This document shows, in pieces, positions 37,304 through 45,826 of a stretch of DNA of 64,000 bases (positions within the stretch are counted from its first letter, which is position 1; each line of letters begins with the position of its first letter). The position numbers and the translations under genes are program-made. This DNA is from Nocardia australiensis (GTDB lineage Bacteria; Actinomycetota; Actinomycetes; Mycobacteriales; Mycobacteriaceae), in assembly GCF_020733705.1 (NCBI RefSeq), contig NZ_JAJFZM010000001.1:682001-746000 (forward strand). Direction: 5' to 3'. The notes under the pieces were generated by a model, which was given only the letters and a program-made list of their open reading frames with translations, made no database searches and was not told where the DNA came from.

Positions 37304-38460
37304 CCGACTATCTGTCCACCGGAACACTGCCCGAGGACTACCGCGATCTCGCCCACACGGTGCGCGATTTCGCGCAGACCGTGGTGGCGCCGGTCGCCGC
37401 CGAACACGACGCGAACCACACCTTCCCGTACAAAGTGGTCGCGGGCATGGCCGAGATGGGGCTGTTCGGCCTGCCCTTCCCCGAGGAATACGGCGGCATG
37501 GGCGGCGACTACTTCGCCCTGTGCCTGGCGCTGGAGGAGCTCGGCAAGGTCGACCAGAGCGTCGCGATAACGCTGGAGGCCGGTGTCTCGCTCGGCGCGA
37601 TGCCCGTCTACCGCTTCGGCAACGACGAGCAGAAGCAGCAATGGTTGCCGCAGCTGACCAGCGGACGCGCGCTGGCCGCCTTCGGCCTCACCGAACCCGG
37701 CGCGGGCAGCGACGCGGGCGGCACCCGCACCACCGCGACCCTCGACAGCGGTGAGTGGGTGATCAACGGCAGCAAGCAGTTCATCACCAACTCCGGCACC
37801 GATATCACCCGGCTGGTGACAGCGACCGCGGTGACCGGCCAGACGGGCAGCAAGAAGGAGATCTCCACCATCCTGGTGCCCACCGACACCCCCGGTTTCG
37901 TCGCCGAACCCGCCTACAACAAGGTCGGCTGGAACGCCTCGGACACCCACCCACTGAGCTTCACCGATGTCCGGGTCCCCGAGGAGAACCTGCTCGGCGA
38001 GCGCGGTCGCGGTTACGCGAACTTCCTGCGCATTCTCGACGAGGGCCGCATCGCCATCGCGGCGCTGTCGGTCGGCGCCGCACAGGGCTGCGTCGACGAG
38101 AGCGTGCGCTACGCAAAGGATCGTGAGGCCTTCGGCAGGCCGATCGGCCGCAACCAGGCCATCGCCTTCAAGATCGCCCGAATGGAGGCGCGCGCACACG
38201 CCGCCCGCACCGCCTACTACGACGCCGCCGCGCTCATGCTCGCGGGCAAGCCGTTCAAAAAGGAAGCCTCGATCGCCAAACTGGTGTCCAGCGAGGCCGC
38301 CATGGACAACGCCCGCGACGCCACCCAGATCTTCGGCGGCTACGGGTTCATGAACGAATACGCTGTCGCCAGGCACTACCGCGACAGCAAGATCCTCGAA
38401 ATCGGCGAAGGTACCACGGAGGTGCAGTTGATGCTCATCGGACGGGAGCTGGGATTGTGA
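37300..38460 (+). CDS. Acyl-CoA dehydrogenase, probable isovaleryl/short-branched-chain type (FadE19-like)
   Basis: 386 residues: [19 protein letters not shown] and the closing [37 protein letters not shown], with the catalytic Glu in the last helix (EIGEGT). FAD-dependent, oxidising an acyl-CoA to the 2-enoyl-CoA. Its place directly behind the methylcrotonyl-CoA carboxylase genes matches fadE19 of mycobacteria, arguing for isovaleryl-CoA or a related branched substrate. Overlaps both neighbours by four bases. Confidence 0.9.
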   Translation: MTDYLSTGTLPEDYRDLAHTVRDFAQTVVAPVAAEHDANHTFPYKVVAGMAEMGLFGLPFPEEYGGMGGDYFALCLALEELGKVDQSVAITLEAGVSLGAMPVYRFGNDEQKQQWLPQLTSGRALAAFGLTEPGAGSDAGGTRTTATLDSGEWVINGSKQFITNSGTDITRLVTATAVTGQTGSKKEISTILVPTDTPGFVAEPAYNKVGWNASDTHPLSFTDVRVPEENLLGERGRGYANFLRILDEGRIAIAALSVGAAQGCVDESVRYAKDREAFGRPIGRNQAIAFKIARMEARAHAARTAYYDAAALMLAGKPFKKEASIAKLVSSEAAMDNARDATQIFGGYGFMNEYAVARHYRDSKILEIGEGTTEVQLMLIGRELGL

Positions 38461-38963
38461 CGGAGTCCGCAGTGAATGCCAATGGCCCGCGCCGGGTGGT
38501 GCAGCGCGGTCTGTGGTTCGAAGAACTTGATACCGGGGTGGTGTACGAGCACCGGCCCGGGCGCACCATTACCGAAGCCGACAATGTCCTGTTCACCACG
38601 ATGACGATGAACACCCAGGCATTGCATTTGGATGCGGCGTTCAGCGACAGTCAGCCGCCGTTCAATCAGCGGCTGGTGAACTCGATGTTCACCTTGTCGA
38701 CGCTGGTCGGGCTGTCGGTCGCGCAACTGACCCAGGGCACGCTCGTCGGCAATCTCGGCTTCTCCGACATCGCGTTCCCCAAGCCGCTGTTCCACGGCGA
38801 CACGATGTACGCCGAAACCGTGGTCACCGGCAAACGCGAATCGAAGAGCCGCCCCGGCGAGGGCATCGTGACCTTCGCCCATACCGCGCGCAACCAGCAT
38901 GGCGATATCGTCGCGACCGCCGTCCGCAAGAGCCTGCTCCGCAAACAACCGAGTGACGCATGA
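38457..38963 (+). CDS. MaoC-like (R)-specific enoyl-CoA hydratase
   Basis: 168 residues, GTG start overlapping the previous stop. Hot-dog fold with the hydratase motif region (YEHRPGRTITEADNVLFTTMTMNTQALHLDAAFS) holding the catalytic Asp/His type residues, then NLGFSDIAFPKPLFHGDTMYAETVVTGKRES. The mycobacterial counterpart lies at the same place (Rv2499c). It would hydrate 3-methylglutaconyl-CoA or a similar enoyl-CoA to feed the CitE-like lyase. Confidence 0.88.
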   Translation: MTESAVNANGPRRVVQRGLWFEELDTGVVYEHRPGRTITEADNVLFTTMTMNTQALHLDAAFSDSQPPFNQRLVNSMFTLSTLVGLSVAQLTQGTLVGNLGFSDIAFPKPLFHGDTMYAETVVTGKRESKSRPGEGIVTFAHTARNQHGDIVATAVRKSLLRKQPSDA

Positions 38964-39775
38964 GCTGGGAAATGCACGGCCCCGCCTGGCTGTTCTGCCC
39001 CGCGGACCGGCCCGATCGCTACAAAAAGGCGGCCACGGCAGCCGATGTCGTGATTGTCGATCTCGAGGACGCGGTGGCCGCGCACGACAAGGCCGCCGCC
39101 CGCCGGGCGCTGATCGACACCCCGCTCGATCCCGAAACCACCGTGGTGCGTATCAACGCGGCCGGCACCGAGGACTATCCGCTCGACCTGGAAGCACTCG
39201 CCAAAACCGGCTATCAGCGCATCATGTTGCCCAAATGTGAATCCGCCGAACAGATTACGGCGCTACCGGACTACCAGGTGATCGCGCTGATCGAATCGCC
39301 GCTCGGCGCGCTCGCGGTGGGCCGGGCGGTGATGGCGCGCAATGCGATCGGGGTCATGTGGGGCGCGGAGGATCTGGTCGCGGGCCTGGGCGGGAAGTCC
39401 AGCAGGCACGCCGACGGCAGCTATCGTGATGTGGCACGCCATGTTCGCTCCAGCGCGCTGCTCGCGGCGAAGGCGTACGGGAAGTTCGCCCTGGACTCGG
39501 TGTGTCTGGATATTCGTGATCTCGACAGCCTGCGCGCGGAGTCGCTCGACGCCGTTGCCATCGGATTCGACGCCAAGGTGGCTATCCATCCCAGCCAGGT
39601 GCCGGTGATCCGCGAAGCGTACGCACCATCGGCGGATGAGCTGGACTGGGCGCGCCGGGTACTCGACGAGGTCGCGAAACATCGGGGTGTGTTCAGCTTC
39701 GAAGGCCGTATGGTCGACGCACCGGTGCTACGGCACGCCGAACACATTGTGCGGCGAGGTGATAGCCACCGCTGA
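38960..39775 (+). CDS. citE: CitE-like HpcH/HpaI-family acyl-CoA lyase
   Basis: 271 residues of the CitE-like TIM barrel: FCPADRPDRYKKAATAADVVIVDLEDAVAAHDKAAARRAL, IMLPKCESAEQI, ALIESPLGAL, and GAEDLVAGLGG. Metal-binding Glu and Asp are in IESPLG and GAEDL. The M. tuberculosis orthologue in this gene order has been assigned (R)-3-hydroxy-3-methylglutaryl-CoA lyase activity, which would give acetoacetate and acetyl-CoA and finish leucine breakdown. Four-base overlap with maoC. Confidence 0.88.
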   Translation: MSWEMHGPAWLFCPADRPDRYKKAATAADVVIVDLEDAVAAHDKAAARRALIDTPLDPETTVVRINAAGTEDYPLDLEALAKTGYQRIMLPKCESAEQITALPDYQVIALIESPLGALAVGRAVMARNAIGVMWGAEDLVAGLGGKSSRHADGSYRDVARHVRSSALLAAKAYGKFALDSVCLDIRDLDSLRAESLDAVAIGFDAKVAIHPSQVPVIREAYAPSADELDWARRVLDEVAKHRGVFSFEGRMVDAPVLRHAEHIVRRGDSHR

Positions 39776-39805
39776 TCACGCGGGAACAAGCCAGGAGGTA
39801 CTGCG

Positions 39806-41755
39806 GTGCGACCACAATGGGTACCAACCGAGCGGGATATCGCCGACGCCAGGGTTACCGATTTCGCCCGGTTCGCGCAAGCGCGCACCGGCGTGGCCGT
39901 ACCGGACTACCACTCGCTGTGGCAATGGTCGGTGGACGACCTGCCCGCATTCTGGCAGGCGGTCTGGGACTACTTCGAACTCGGCGACACCGGCGGAGCG
40001 GTGCTGGCGAGCACCGAAATGCCTGGTGCGCAATGGTTTCCCGGTACCCGGCTGAACTATGTGGACCAGATTGTCCGGCAGTTCCGCAGGCACCGGCCCG
40101 CGATCGTGCACGTCAGCGAGGACCGCGAGCCGCGCGAAGTGTCCTGGACCGAATTGATCGACGCCACCAAGGCATTCGCGCGCACCCTGCGTTCCCTCGG
40201 CGTGCGGCCCGGCGATCGGGTGGCGGGATATCTGCCGAATATCCCCGAAACGGTGATCGCGTTTCTGGCGACGGCGAGCATCGGCGCGGTGTGGAGCGCC
40301 TGCGGGCAGGACTATTCGCCCAAGGCCGCGCGCAATCGGCTCGGCCAGTTGGAGCCGACCGTGCTCGTCACCGCCGACGGCTATCGATTCGGCGGGAAGG
40401 CGCATGACAAGCGCGCCGATATCGCGGTGCTACAGGCCGGTCTCGGCAGCCTGCGGGCCACCGTGGCCGTCTCCCAGCTCGGCCTGGTAGTTCCGGACAC
40501 ACTGTCCTGGAACGAGGCGACCGCCGTTGCCGAATCTGATTCGGCCGTAATCGCCACCGAGGCAGTCGATTTCGATCATCCACTCTGGATCGTGTTCTCC
40601 TCCGGTACCACCGGGTTGCCGAAGGGCATCGTGCACGGACACGGCGGCGTACTGCTCGAACATCTCAAAGCCGTTGCCCTGCAAGCCGATATCGGCCCTG
40701 AGGACACCTTCTTCTGGTACACCAGCCCAAGCTGGATGATGTGGAACTTCCAGATCGCCGGGCTACTGGTCGGAGCCACCATCGTCTGCTACGACGGCAG
40801 CCCCACCTACCCGGCGCCGGATGCACTGTGGCACCTCGCCGCCGAAACCTCCGCCACCGTGCTCGGCACCAGCCCCGGCTATGTGCTCGCCTGCATCAAG
40901 GCGGGTGGCGTCCCACGCGCAGACCATGATCTGTCCGCGCTGCGTCAGGTCGGCATCACCGGCTCCTCCCTGCCACCGGCGTCGGCGGTTTGGCTGGGCG
41001 ACAATGTCGGCGAACATGTGCAGGTCGCCTCGATCAGCGGCGGCACCGATGTCGTCTCCGCGTTCATCGGCGGCGCTCGCACCGTGCCGAGCTGGCCCGG
41101 CGAGCTGTCGGCCCCCTATCTCGGGGTCGCGCTCGACGCCTTCGACACCGAGGGAAAATCGGTCCGTGACGAGGTCGGCGAGCTCGTCGTCACCAAGCCC
41201 ATGCCATCGATGCCGGTTCGCTTCTGGAACGATCCCGACGGAAACCGCTACCACGACGCCTATTTCGACATGTTCCCCGGCGTGTGGCGCCACGGCGACT
41301 GGATCACCATTACCGACCGTCACAGCGTCGTGGTGCACGGCCGCTCCGATTCCACCCTCAACCGGCACGGTATCCGCATGGGCAGCGCCGACATCTACCA
41401 GGCCGTCGAGCGCCTCCCCGAAATCGCCGAGGCCCTCGTCATCGGCGCCGAACAACCCGACGGCGGCTACTGGATGCCGCTATTCGTCACGCTGGCCCCC
41501 GGCGCCGAACTCACCGACAAGCTGAAGACCCGGATCGACACCACCATCCGCACCGAGGTCTCCCCCCGCCACGTCCCCGACGAAATCCTGCTCGCCCCCG
41601 GTATCCCCCATACCCGCACCGGCAAAAAACTCGAGGTCCCGATCAAAAAGCTCCTCCAGGGTGCGGACCCCGCCCGCATCGTGGAACGCAGCGCCGTAGA
41701 TAACCCCGACCTCCTGGATTGGTATGCCGCCCAGCGTGGGCCGTCGACGGGGTGA
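39806..41755 (+). CDS. Acetoacetate-CoA ligase
   Basis: 649 residues, GTG start with an AGGAGG site. ANL-family motifs: WIVFSSGTTGLPKGIVHGHGGVLLEHLKA, WYTSPSWMMWNFQIAGLLVGATIVCYDGSP, GRSDSTLNRHGIRMGSADIYQAVE and the C-terminal Lys in HTRTGKKLEVPIKKL. The N-terminal region FARFAQARTGVAVPDYHSLWQWSVDDLPAFW and the WMMWN motif are specific for acetoacetyl-CoA synthetase. It activates acetoacetate made by the CitE-like lyase or BdhA. In mycobacteria a CoA-transferase (ScoAB) occupies this role in the same neighbourhood. Confidence 0.92.
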   Translation: MRPQWVPTERDIADARVTDFARFAQARTGVAVPDYHSLWQWSVDDLPAFWQAVWDYFELGDTGGAVLASTEMPGAQWFPGTRLNYVDQIVRQFRRHRPAIVHVSEDREPREVSWTELIDATKAFARTLRSLGVRPGDRVAGYLPNIPETVIAFLATASIGAVWSACGQDYSPKAARNRLGQLEPTVLVTADGYRFGGKAHDKRADIAVLQAGLGSLRATVAVSQLGLVVPDTLSWNEATAVAESDSAVIATEAVDFDHPLWIVFSSGTTGLPKGIVHGHGGVLLEHLKAVALQADIGPEDTFFWYTSPSWMMWNFQIAGLLVGATIVCYDGSPTYPAPDALWHLAAETSATVLGTSPGYVLACIKAGGVPRADHDLSALRQVGITGSSLPPASAVWLGDNVGEHVQVASISGGTDVVSAFIGGARTVPSWPGELSAPYLGVALDAFDTEGKSVRDEVGELVVTKPMPSMPVRFWNDPDGNRYHDAYFDMFPGVWRHGDWITITDRHSVVVHGRSDSTLNRHGIRMGSADIYQAVERLPEIAEALVIGAEQPDGGYWMPLFVTLAPGAELTDKLKTRIDTTIRTEVSPRHVPDEILLAPGIPHTRTGKKLEVPIKKLLQGADPARIVERSAVDNPDLLDWYAAQRGPSTG

Positions 41756-41838
41756 GGAGCACTCGCCCGCAGATATGTCCGCAGATGTGACGCAGGCACC
41801 CGCCGGAGCCGCCCAGCGACCGACCGAGACCGAGGGTT

Positions 41839-41872
41839 TGTGGCTACTATTTGTGATGTAGATGTAGCCACA
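41839..41872. promoter_or_regulatory. Inverted repeat upstream of the VapBC-type pair
   Basis: TGTGGCTAC and GTAGCCACA are nine-base perfect arms around a 16-base AT-rich spacer, ending 14 bases before the antitoxin start and overlapping where the promoter should be. Toxin-antitoxin operons are normally repressed by their own complex at such dyads. Confidence 0.6.
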
Positions 41873-41886
41873 TTGAAGGAGCAGCC

Positions 41887-42141
41887 ATGGACGTCGGCAT
41901 CAGGGAACTGCGCAACAGTCTCAGTCGTCATCTGGCTGAGGTGCGCACCGGACACACTGTGACCATCACCGATCATGGACGACCGATAGCCCGGATAGTC
42001 CCCGTCGAGCGACTGACAAGGCTAGAGCAACTACGCGAGGAAGGGCGCGTACAACCTGCGCGCAAGAAGAAGCAGCCGGCACCCGAGCCGATCCACGGCA
42101 AGGGCATCGTCAGCGAACTCATCGACGAGCAGCGCCGGTGA
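41887..42141 (+). CDS. vapB: Phd/YefM-type antitoxin (VapB)
   Basis: 84 residues. The N-terminal half (GIRELRNSLSRHLAEVRTGHTVTITDHGRPIARIVPV) is the Phd/YefM DNA-binding and dimerisation fold; the charged C-terminal tail (ARKKKQPAPEP, then GIVSELIDEQRR) would wrap the toxin. Start has AAGGAG nearby. It overlaps the toxin gene by 4 bases. Confidence 0.9.
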   Translation: MDVGIRELRNSLSRHLAEVRTGHTVTITDHGRPIARIVPVERLTRLEQLREEGRVQPARKKKQPAPEPIHGKGIVSELIDEQRR

Positions 42142-42578
42142 TCGGTTATCTGGACACGTCCGCTTTCGTCCCGCTACTGGTCAACGAACCGAGTAGCCAT
42201 GCATGCCGACGGTTCTGGGATGACGCCGACGCCGTTGTATCGAGCAGACTTATGTATGTGGAGACCGCAGCCGCGCTCGCTCAGGCACACCGGATGGCAC
42301 GTCTTCATGACACGGACTACGCAGCGTGCCGTCGTCTGCTGGACCAGCTATGGCCACAGATCGACATTGTCGAAGCGGACGAGGCATTGATTCTGCGCGC
42401 GGCGGAACTCACCGACGTTTTTGCGCTGCGCGGTTACGACGCGGTCCAGTGCGCCGCCGCCGAGCAACTGAATGACACCGATTCGGTAGCCGCGTCAGGC
42501 GACAAACGTCTGCTGGACGCCTGGAAGGCATTGGGGGTGGCCACCTTCAACACGAACACGCCCGAGGACATTGCCTGA
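42138..42578 (+). CDS. vapC: PIN-domain ribonuclease toxin (VapC)
   Basis: 146 residues, GTG start. PIN-domain acidic residues are seen in GYLDTSAFV (Asp), LMYVETAAAL (Glu), LRGYDAVQCAAA (Asp) and VAASGDKRLLDAW (Asp). VapC toxins cleave structured RNA such as tRNA when freed from VapB. Overlap with the antitoxin gene and the upstream dyad make a complete module. Confidence 0.9.
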   Translation: MIGYLDTSAFVPLLVNEPSSHACRRFWDDADAVVSSRLMYVETAAALAQAHRMARLHDTDYAACRRLLDQLWPQIDIVEADEALILRAAELTDVFALRGYDAVQCAAAEQLNDTDSVAASGDKRLLDAWKALGVATFNTNTPEDIA

Positions 42579-42646
42579 CATACAGCTGGCGGCTCGGCCT
42601 GCGACCTGGGCAAATAAGGGGGCGGGCTGGTCGTTACCATGTCCGC

Positions 42647-43894
42647 ATGAGTGTCGACAATCCCCGTACGGCGCACAAGGCAGTCAGCGGCGACTCGGCA
42701 CCGCGCGAGATTCGGCGTCGGCCGAAGAATCGGCGGGCCCAGATCGCTGCGGCGTCCGCGTCCGCGTTCGGCGCGCTGGGATATCACGGCGTGAGCATGG
42801 AGGACATCGCGTCTGGGCTCGGAATCAGTTCGGCGGCACTATATCGGCATTATCCCAGTAAGTACGCGCTGTTCCGGGAGGAATTGCTACGGGTGGGCGA
42901 GGCGATGACGGAGTCGGTGACGTTGCCGCCCGAGGCGGCGCACTGGCCGGCGGATCGACGACTGCGATATCTGCTCGATTCACTGGTCGGGGTGACGATC
43001 GACAATCGCGCCACCATCACGCTCGTGCGCTGGGAGGGTCGCTACCTCGAGCCGAAGGACCAGGAGATCCTCAACGAGCAGCAGTTGACCATCGTGCGCG
43101 CGCTCGGCGACCAACTCGCGCAGCTCCGCCCGGCGGTGAGCGAGAATGATGTCCGGGTGTTGCGCGCCGCCATGCTGAGCGCGGTCACCAGCATCGCCGA
43201 CCATCACGCCACCCTGCCGTCCAAATCTCTTTCCCACCTGTTGAATTCGGCGTGCCTCTCGATCGCCGACGCCGACCTGCCCGCCGAGCAGCCGGTACCG
43301 GAATCAGTGGCGGGCCTGAAGATTCCGGATTCGTTCAAACACGAACTGCTGCTACACAAGGCAGTCGAGCTCTTTTACGAGCGCGGATACCCGAATGTCA
43401 GCGTCGAGGAAATCGCCACTGCCGCAGGACTTTCCGCCGCGTCAGCGGTATACCGATTCTATCGCGGAAAAAGCGATCTGCTTGCCGCGGCGTTCCGGCG
43501 GGCCGCCGATCGAGTGTCGGGCGCGATCGGACCGGCCGTCGCCGCCGCGACGGATCCGGAGCAAGCCCTCACCGCCTTGATCGACCATTATGTCGATAGC
43601 TCGTTCGCCGAACGCGCGCTGACATTCGTGTATTACACGGAGTTCCAGCATGTTCCGGCCGAGGAGCGGACGGTGCTGCGGAATATTCAGCGGCTCAGCA
43701 TCGAGGAGTGGGCGCGGCTGCTGCGCGAGGTTCGCCCGGAACTCTCCCCCGCCGAGGCGCGATTCCTGATCCATGCGGCGTTCGCCCTGGTGGTCGATCT
43801 GGGCCGATCCTTCGGCACCGAGCCGATCGCCTCACCCGCACGAGTCTGCCTGCTGATGCAGTTGGTCCTATTCGGACGCCCAGCTCGGGTGTAG
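42647..43894 (+). CDS. Double TetR-domain transcriptional regulator
   Basis: 415 residues, twice the usual TetR length. HTH 1 (residues about 30-78) is AAASASAFGALGYHGVSMEDIASGLGISSAALYRHYPSKYALF; HTH 2 (about 232-285) is LLHKAVELFYERGYPNVSVEEIATAAGLSAASAVYRFYRGKSDLL, each followed by its own ligand-type helical region. It could bind one operator as a pseudo-dimer. No obvious target sits next to it; it starts 68 bases after the toxin gene. Such tandem TetR proteins are known from mycolic-acid actinobacteria. Confidence 0.9.
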   Translation: MSVDNPRTAHKAVSGDSAPREIRRRPKNRRAQIAAASASAFGALGYHGVSMEDIASGLGISSAALYRHYPSKYALFREELLRVGEAMTESVTLPPEAAHWPADRRLRYLLDSLVGVTIDNRATITLVRWEGRYLEPKDQEILNEQQLTIVRALGDQLAQLRPAVSENDVRVLRAAMLSAVTSIADHHATLPSKSLSHLLNSACLSIADADLPAEQPVPESVAGLKIPDSFKHELLLHKAVELFYERGYPNVSVEEIATAAGLSAASAVYRFYRGKSDLLAAAFRRAADRVSGAIGPAVAAATDPEQALTALIDHYVDSSFAERALTFVYYTEFQHVPAEERTVLRNIQRLSIEEWARLLREVRPELSPAEARFLIHAAFALVVDLGRSFGTEPIASPARVCLLMQLVLFGRPARV

Positions 43895-43895
43895 T

Positions 43896-43919
43896 CCGGG
43901 AGGATGACGCCGATCCCGG
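43896..43919 (+). terminator. Possible stem-loop after the double TetR gene
   Basis: CCGGGA and TCCCGG pair with a 12-base loop one base after the stop codon, with no T-run. Weak as a terminator. Confidence 0.25.
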
Positions 43920-43928
43920 CACCCCTGC

Positions 43929-44300
43929 TCATGACTGCCGCCCCACCCACGGCGGCCGTCGTATAGGTGTCCCTCGCACAGGTGGCCGTATGTCCTGTAA
44001 CTGCGGCAACACCTCGGTGTCCTCATCCACACTCCGCCAACTCGCAGGCTCAGACAAGCCCAGCCGTCTCGGCAGCCACGAAGTCTCATCTTCGTCATAT
44101 TCCTCCGCCTCCGGGTAGGCGTCCCCATCGTCACCGTGCCAGCCCCGCCGAAGGCTGAGTCTCCCACGAATGAACTCATGCCTGCCCAGAACATAAGTCC
44201 CTTTCCACCACACCCCTATCCGGAACCCCAGCAGCGCCGTGAAGAACACCGAACTCGGCCACGAGATCCAGACGACCGACGCCGCCACCTCAAGCACCAT
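43929..44300 (-). CDS. Small membrane-anchored protein of unknown function
   Basis: About 123 residues from ATG 44300. The first 40 residues are hydrophobic (VAASVVWISWPSSVFFTALLGFRIGVWW), forming one or two membrane segments, and the rest is polar and acidic (DGDAYPEAEEYDEDETSWLP) and presumably cytoplasmic. I know no family. It overlaps the end of the preceding 66-residue frame by 11 bases and is last of three small minus-strand genes. Coding potential is plausible but not proven. Confidence 0.5.
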   Translation of the reverse strand: MVLEVAASVVWISWPSSVFFTALLGFRIGVWWKGTYVLGRHEFIRGRLSLRRGWHGDDGDAYPEAEEYDEDETSWLPRRLGLSEPASWRSVDEDTEVLPQLQDIRPPVRGTPIRRPPWVGRQS

Positions 44301-44490
44301 CCTCAACCACCAACAGATATGCCGCCGCTAAATGCACCATGCACTCATCTGGCAAGTGATGACGGTGGATTCGTCGCAGCTCTTTCGCTCTGTCGGGCGT
44401 GAGTTCAAGTAGGCGAACCTGACACATATGCTCGGATAGCTTGCCATCGGCATGCACAAATACGTTGTGGTCCAAGGGATCTAGTATCAA
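44290..44490 (-). CDS. Small protein of unknown function (66 residues)
   Basis: Begins at TTG 44490 with GGAG six bases ahead, the site lying across the stop codon of the preceding small gene, which suggests coupling. The sequence (ILDPLDHNVFVHADGKLSEHMCQVRLLELTPDRAKELRRIHRHHLPDE) has a helix-rich middle and a hydrophobic tail. Not recognised. Confidence 0.45.
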   Translation of the reverse strand: MILDPLDHNVFVHADGKLSEHMCQVRLLELTPDRAKELRRIHRHHLPDECMVHLAAAYLLVVEDGA

Positions 44491-44493
44491 CGA

Positions 44494-44709
44494 TTACTCC
44501 CAAAGCTCGCCGCACGGCAGCGTCGGAAGGTCCTCGGTCACGTTGTCATCGACCGTGACCACGAAATCCGATGAACTCTGGGCAAGTTCGTCGGCGACGT
44601 TCTGAGCCTGCTCGGCCGACGCCTGGTAGTCCAGCCTCAGTTCGCCGGATTCGATCCGGATGTGGCGCGGCGTGCGCATATCCACCATCCCCGTTCCGCT
44701 GTTGTCCAA
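44494..44709 (-). CDS. Small protein of unknown function (up to 71 residues)
   Basis: Reads [47 protein letters not shown]. An amphipathic strand and a long helix suggest a small alpha/beta protein. In-frame starts at 44709, 44688 and 44679 are possible; the last has GGTGGA just ahead. First of three tiny genes read toward the double TetR gene. The base composition here is less GC-rich than in the left arm. Confidence 0.45.
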   Translation of the reverse strand: MDNSGTGMVDMRTPRHIRIESGELRLDYQASAEQAQNVADELAQSSSDFVVTVDDNVTEDLPTLPCGELWE

Positions 44710-44883
44710 ATTTGCCTGGTAATGAGGGTGAATCGGTTATCGGGACCGATCCATGCCCTGACCCGTTGGTCGGTATACGTCCGGCGTATATCGGGCAATC
44801 GGCCGAGGACATAGGCTCGGTGCGTTCCGGGGCTAACACATAAAACAACCAGTTCAACCACGATGAGAGGAGACGTTCGACCC

Positions 44884-45351
44884 ATGAGTGAAACAGCAAT
44901 CAAACCCGAACAAGAGGCAAAGCCCCAGCGGCACAAGGTGACTGGCGATGTCCACCTGTTGCTTCGCCGAGGTGACGAAGTGCTGTTCGGCCAGCGCCGA
45001 AACACCGGATTCGAAGATGGCGCTTGGCACCTGCCCAGCGGCCACCTCGAAGCGGGCGAATCAGTGGTCGCCGCCCTGATCCGTGAGGCGGAGGAAGAGA
45101 TCGGGGTGACGATCGCCCCAGAGGATGTCCACTTCGGACACATCATGCACAACTCATCGTCAGGCGGTCGGATGGCGTTCTTCTTCACGGTGCGCACCTG
45201 GCAGGGGGAGCCCAGCAATCGAGAGCCCGAAAAGTGCAGCACCCTGGAATGGTTCGCCGCAGACGCCCTGCCCAATCACATGATCGACTACTGCCGGGCG
45301 GCGATGCAGGACATCCGCGATGGCACCGCCTTCTCGGTGTACGGCTGGTAG
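44884..45351 (+). CDS. NUDIX hydrolase
   Basis: 155 residues. The Nudix box is GHLEAGESVVAALIREAEEEIGV (G-x5-E-x7-RE-x2-EE-x-G pattern complete), preceded by FGQRRNTGFEDGAWHLPSG. It hydrolyses a nucleoside diphosphate linked to another group, substrate not predictable. ATG 44884 has GAGGAG somewhat far ahead; an earlier in-frame ATG at 44863 is less likely. Followed closely by the broken PfkB-like kinase gene, so the two were probably co-transcribed. Confidence 0.9.
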   Translation: MSETAIKPEQEAKPQRHKVTGDVHLLLRRGDEVLFGQRRNTGFEDGAWHLPSGHLEAGESVVAALIREAEEEIGVTIAPEDVHFGHIMHNSSSGGRMAFFFTVRTWQGEPSNREPEKCSTLEWFAADALPNHMIDYCRAAMQDIRDGTAFSVYGW

Positions 45352-45793
45352 TGCCACGTCGCTCCAGTCAGGCCCGGTGGTGTGCGTCAGCTACCTGGCG
45401 CTGGCGGAGCTGTGGACGGTGCCCCAGTTTCCTCTCGCAAACCACGGGGCAGAAGTCCGAGGCATCGAATGGTCGGTCGCGGCCGATGGGCCAATGACGG
45501 CGGCGGCGCTCGCATCTCTCGGAGCGCCGACCCTGTTGCTTTCCAACGATATCGGTGACGATGAGCACGGCAGATTCGTTCGTACATGGTTGGAACAGCG
45601 CCATGTCGACTGCACTTTCGCGGCGGGGCCAGAGGTAGTCACGCCGCGGATCGTCGTGGCTGCCGACTGCTATGTCACTCGCACCTGGTTCGCGTATCTA
45701 CCGGGTGTGGTTGAAAGTCTTGAACGCGTGGACCTGTCTCCGCTTGCCCGTGCCTCGTTCATCTATGTGGATGGCTACCAGCTGATCGAGGCC

Positions 45794-45796
45794 GCA
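45794..45796. repeat. Target-site duplication, left copy (GCA)
   Basis: GCA directly left of the IS end and again at 47146-47148 directly right. Three-base duplications are typical of IS3-family insertion. Confidence 0.75.
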
Positions 45797-45826
45797 TGAG
45801 GTTCCCCCCGGATGGTGGACAGTTGG

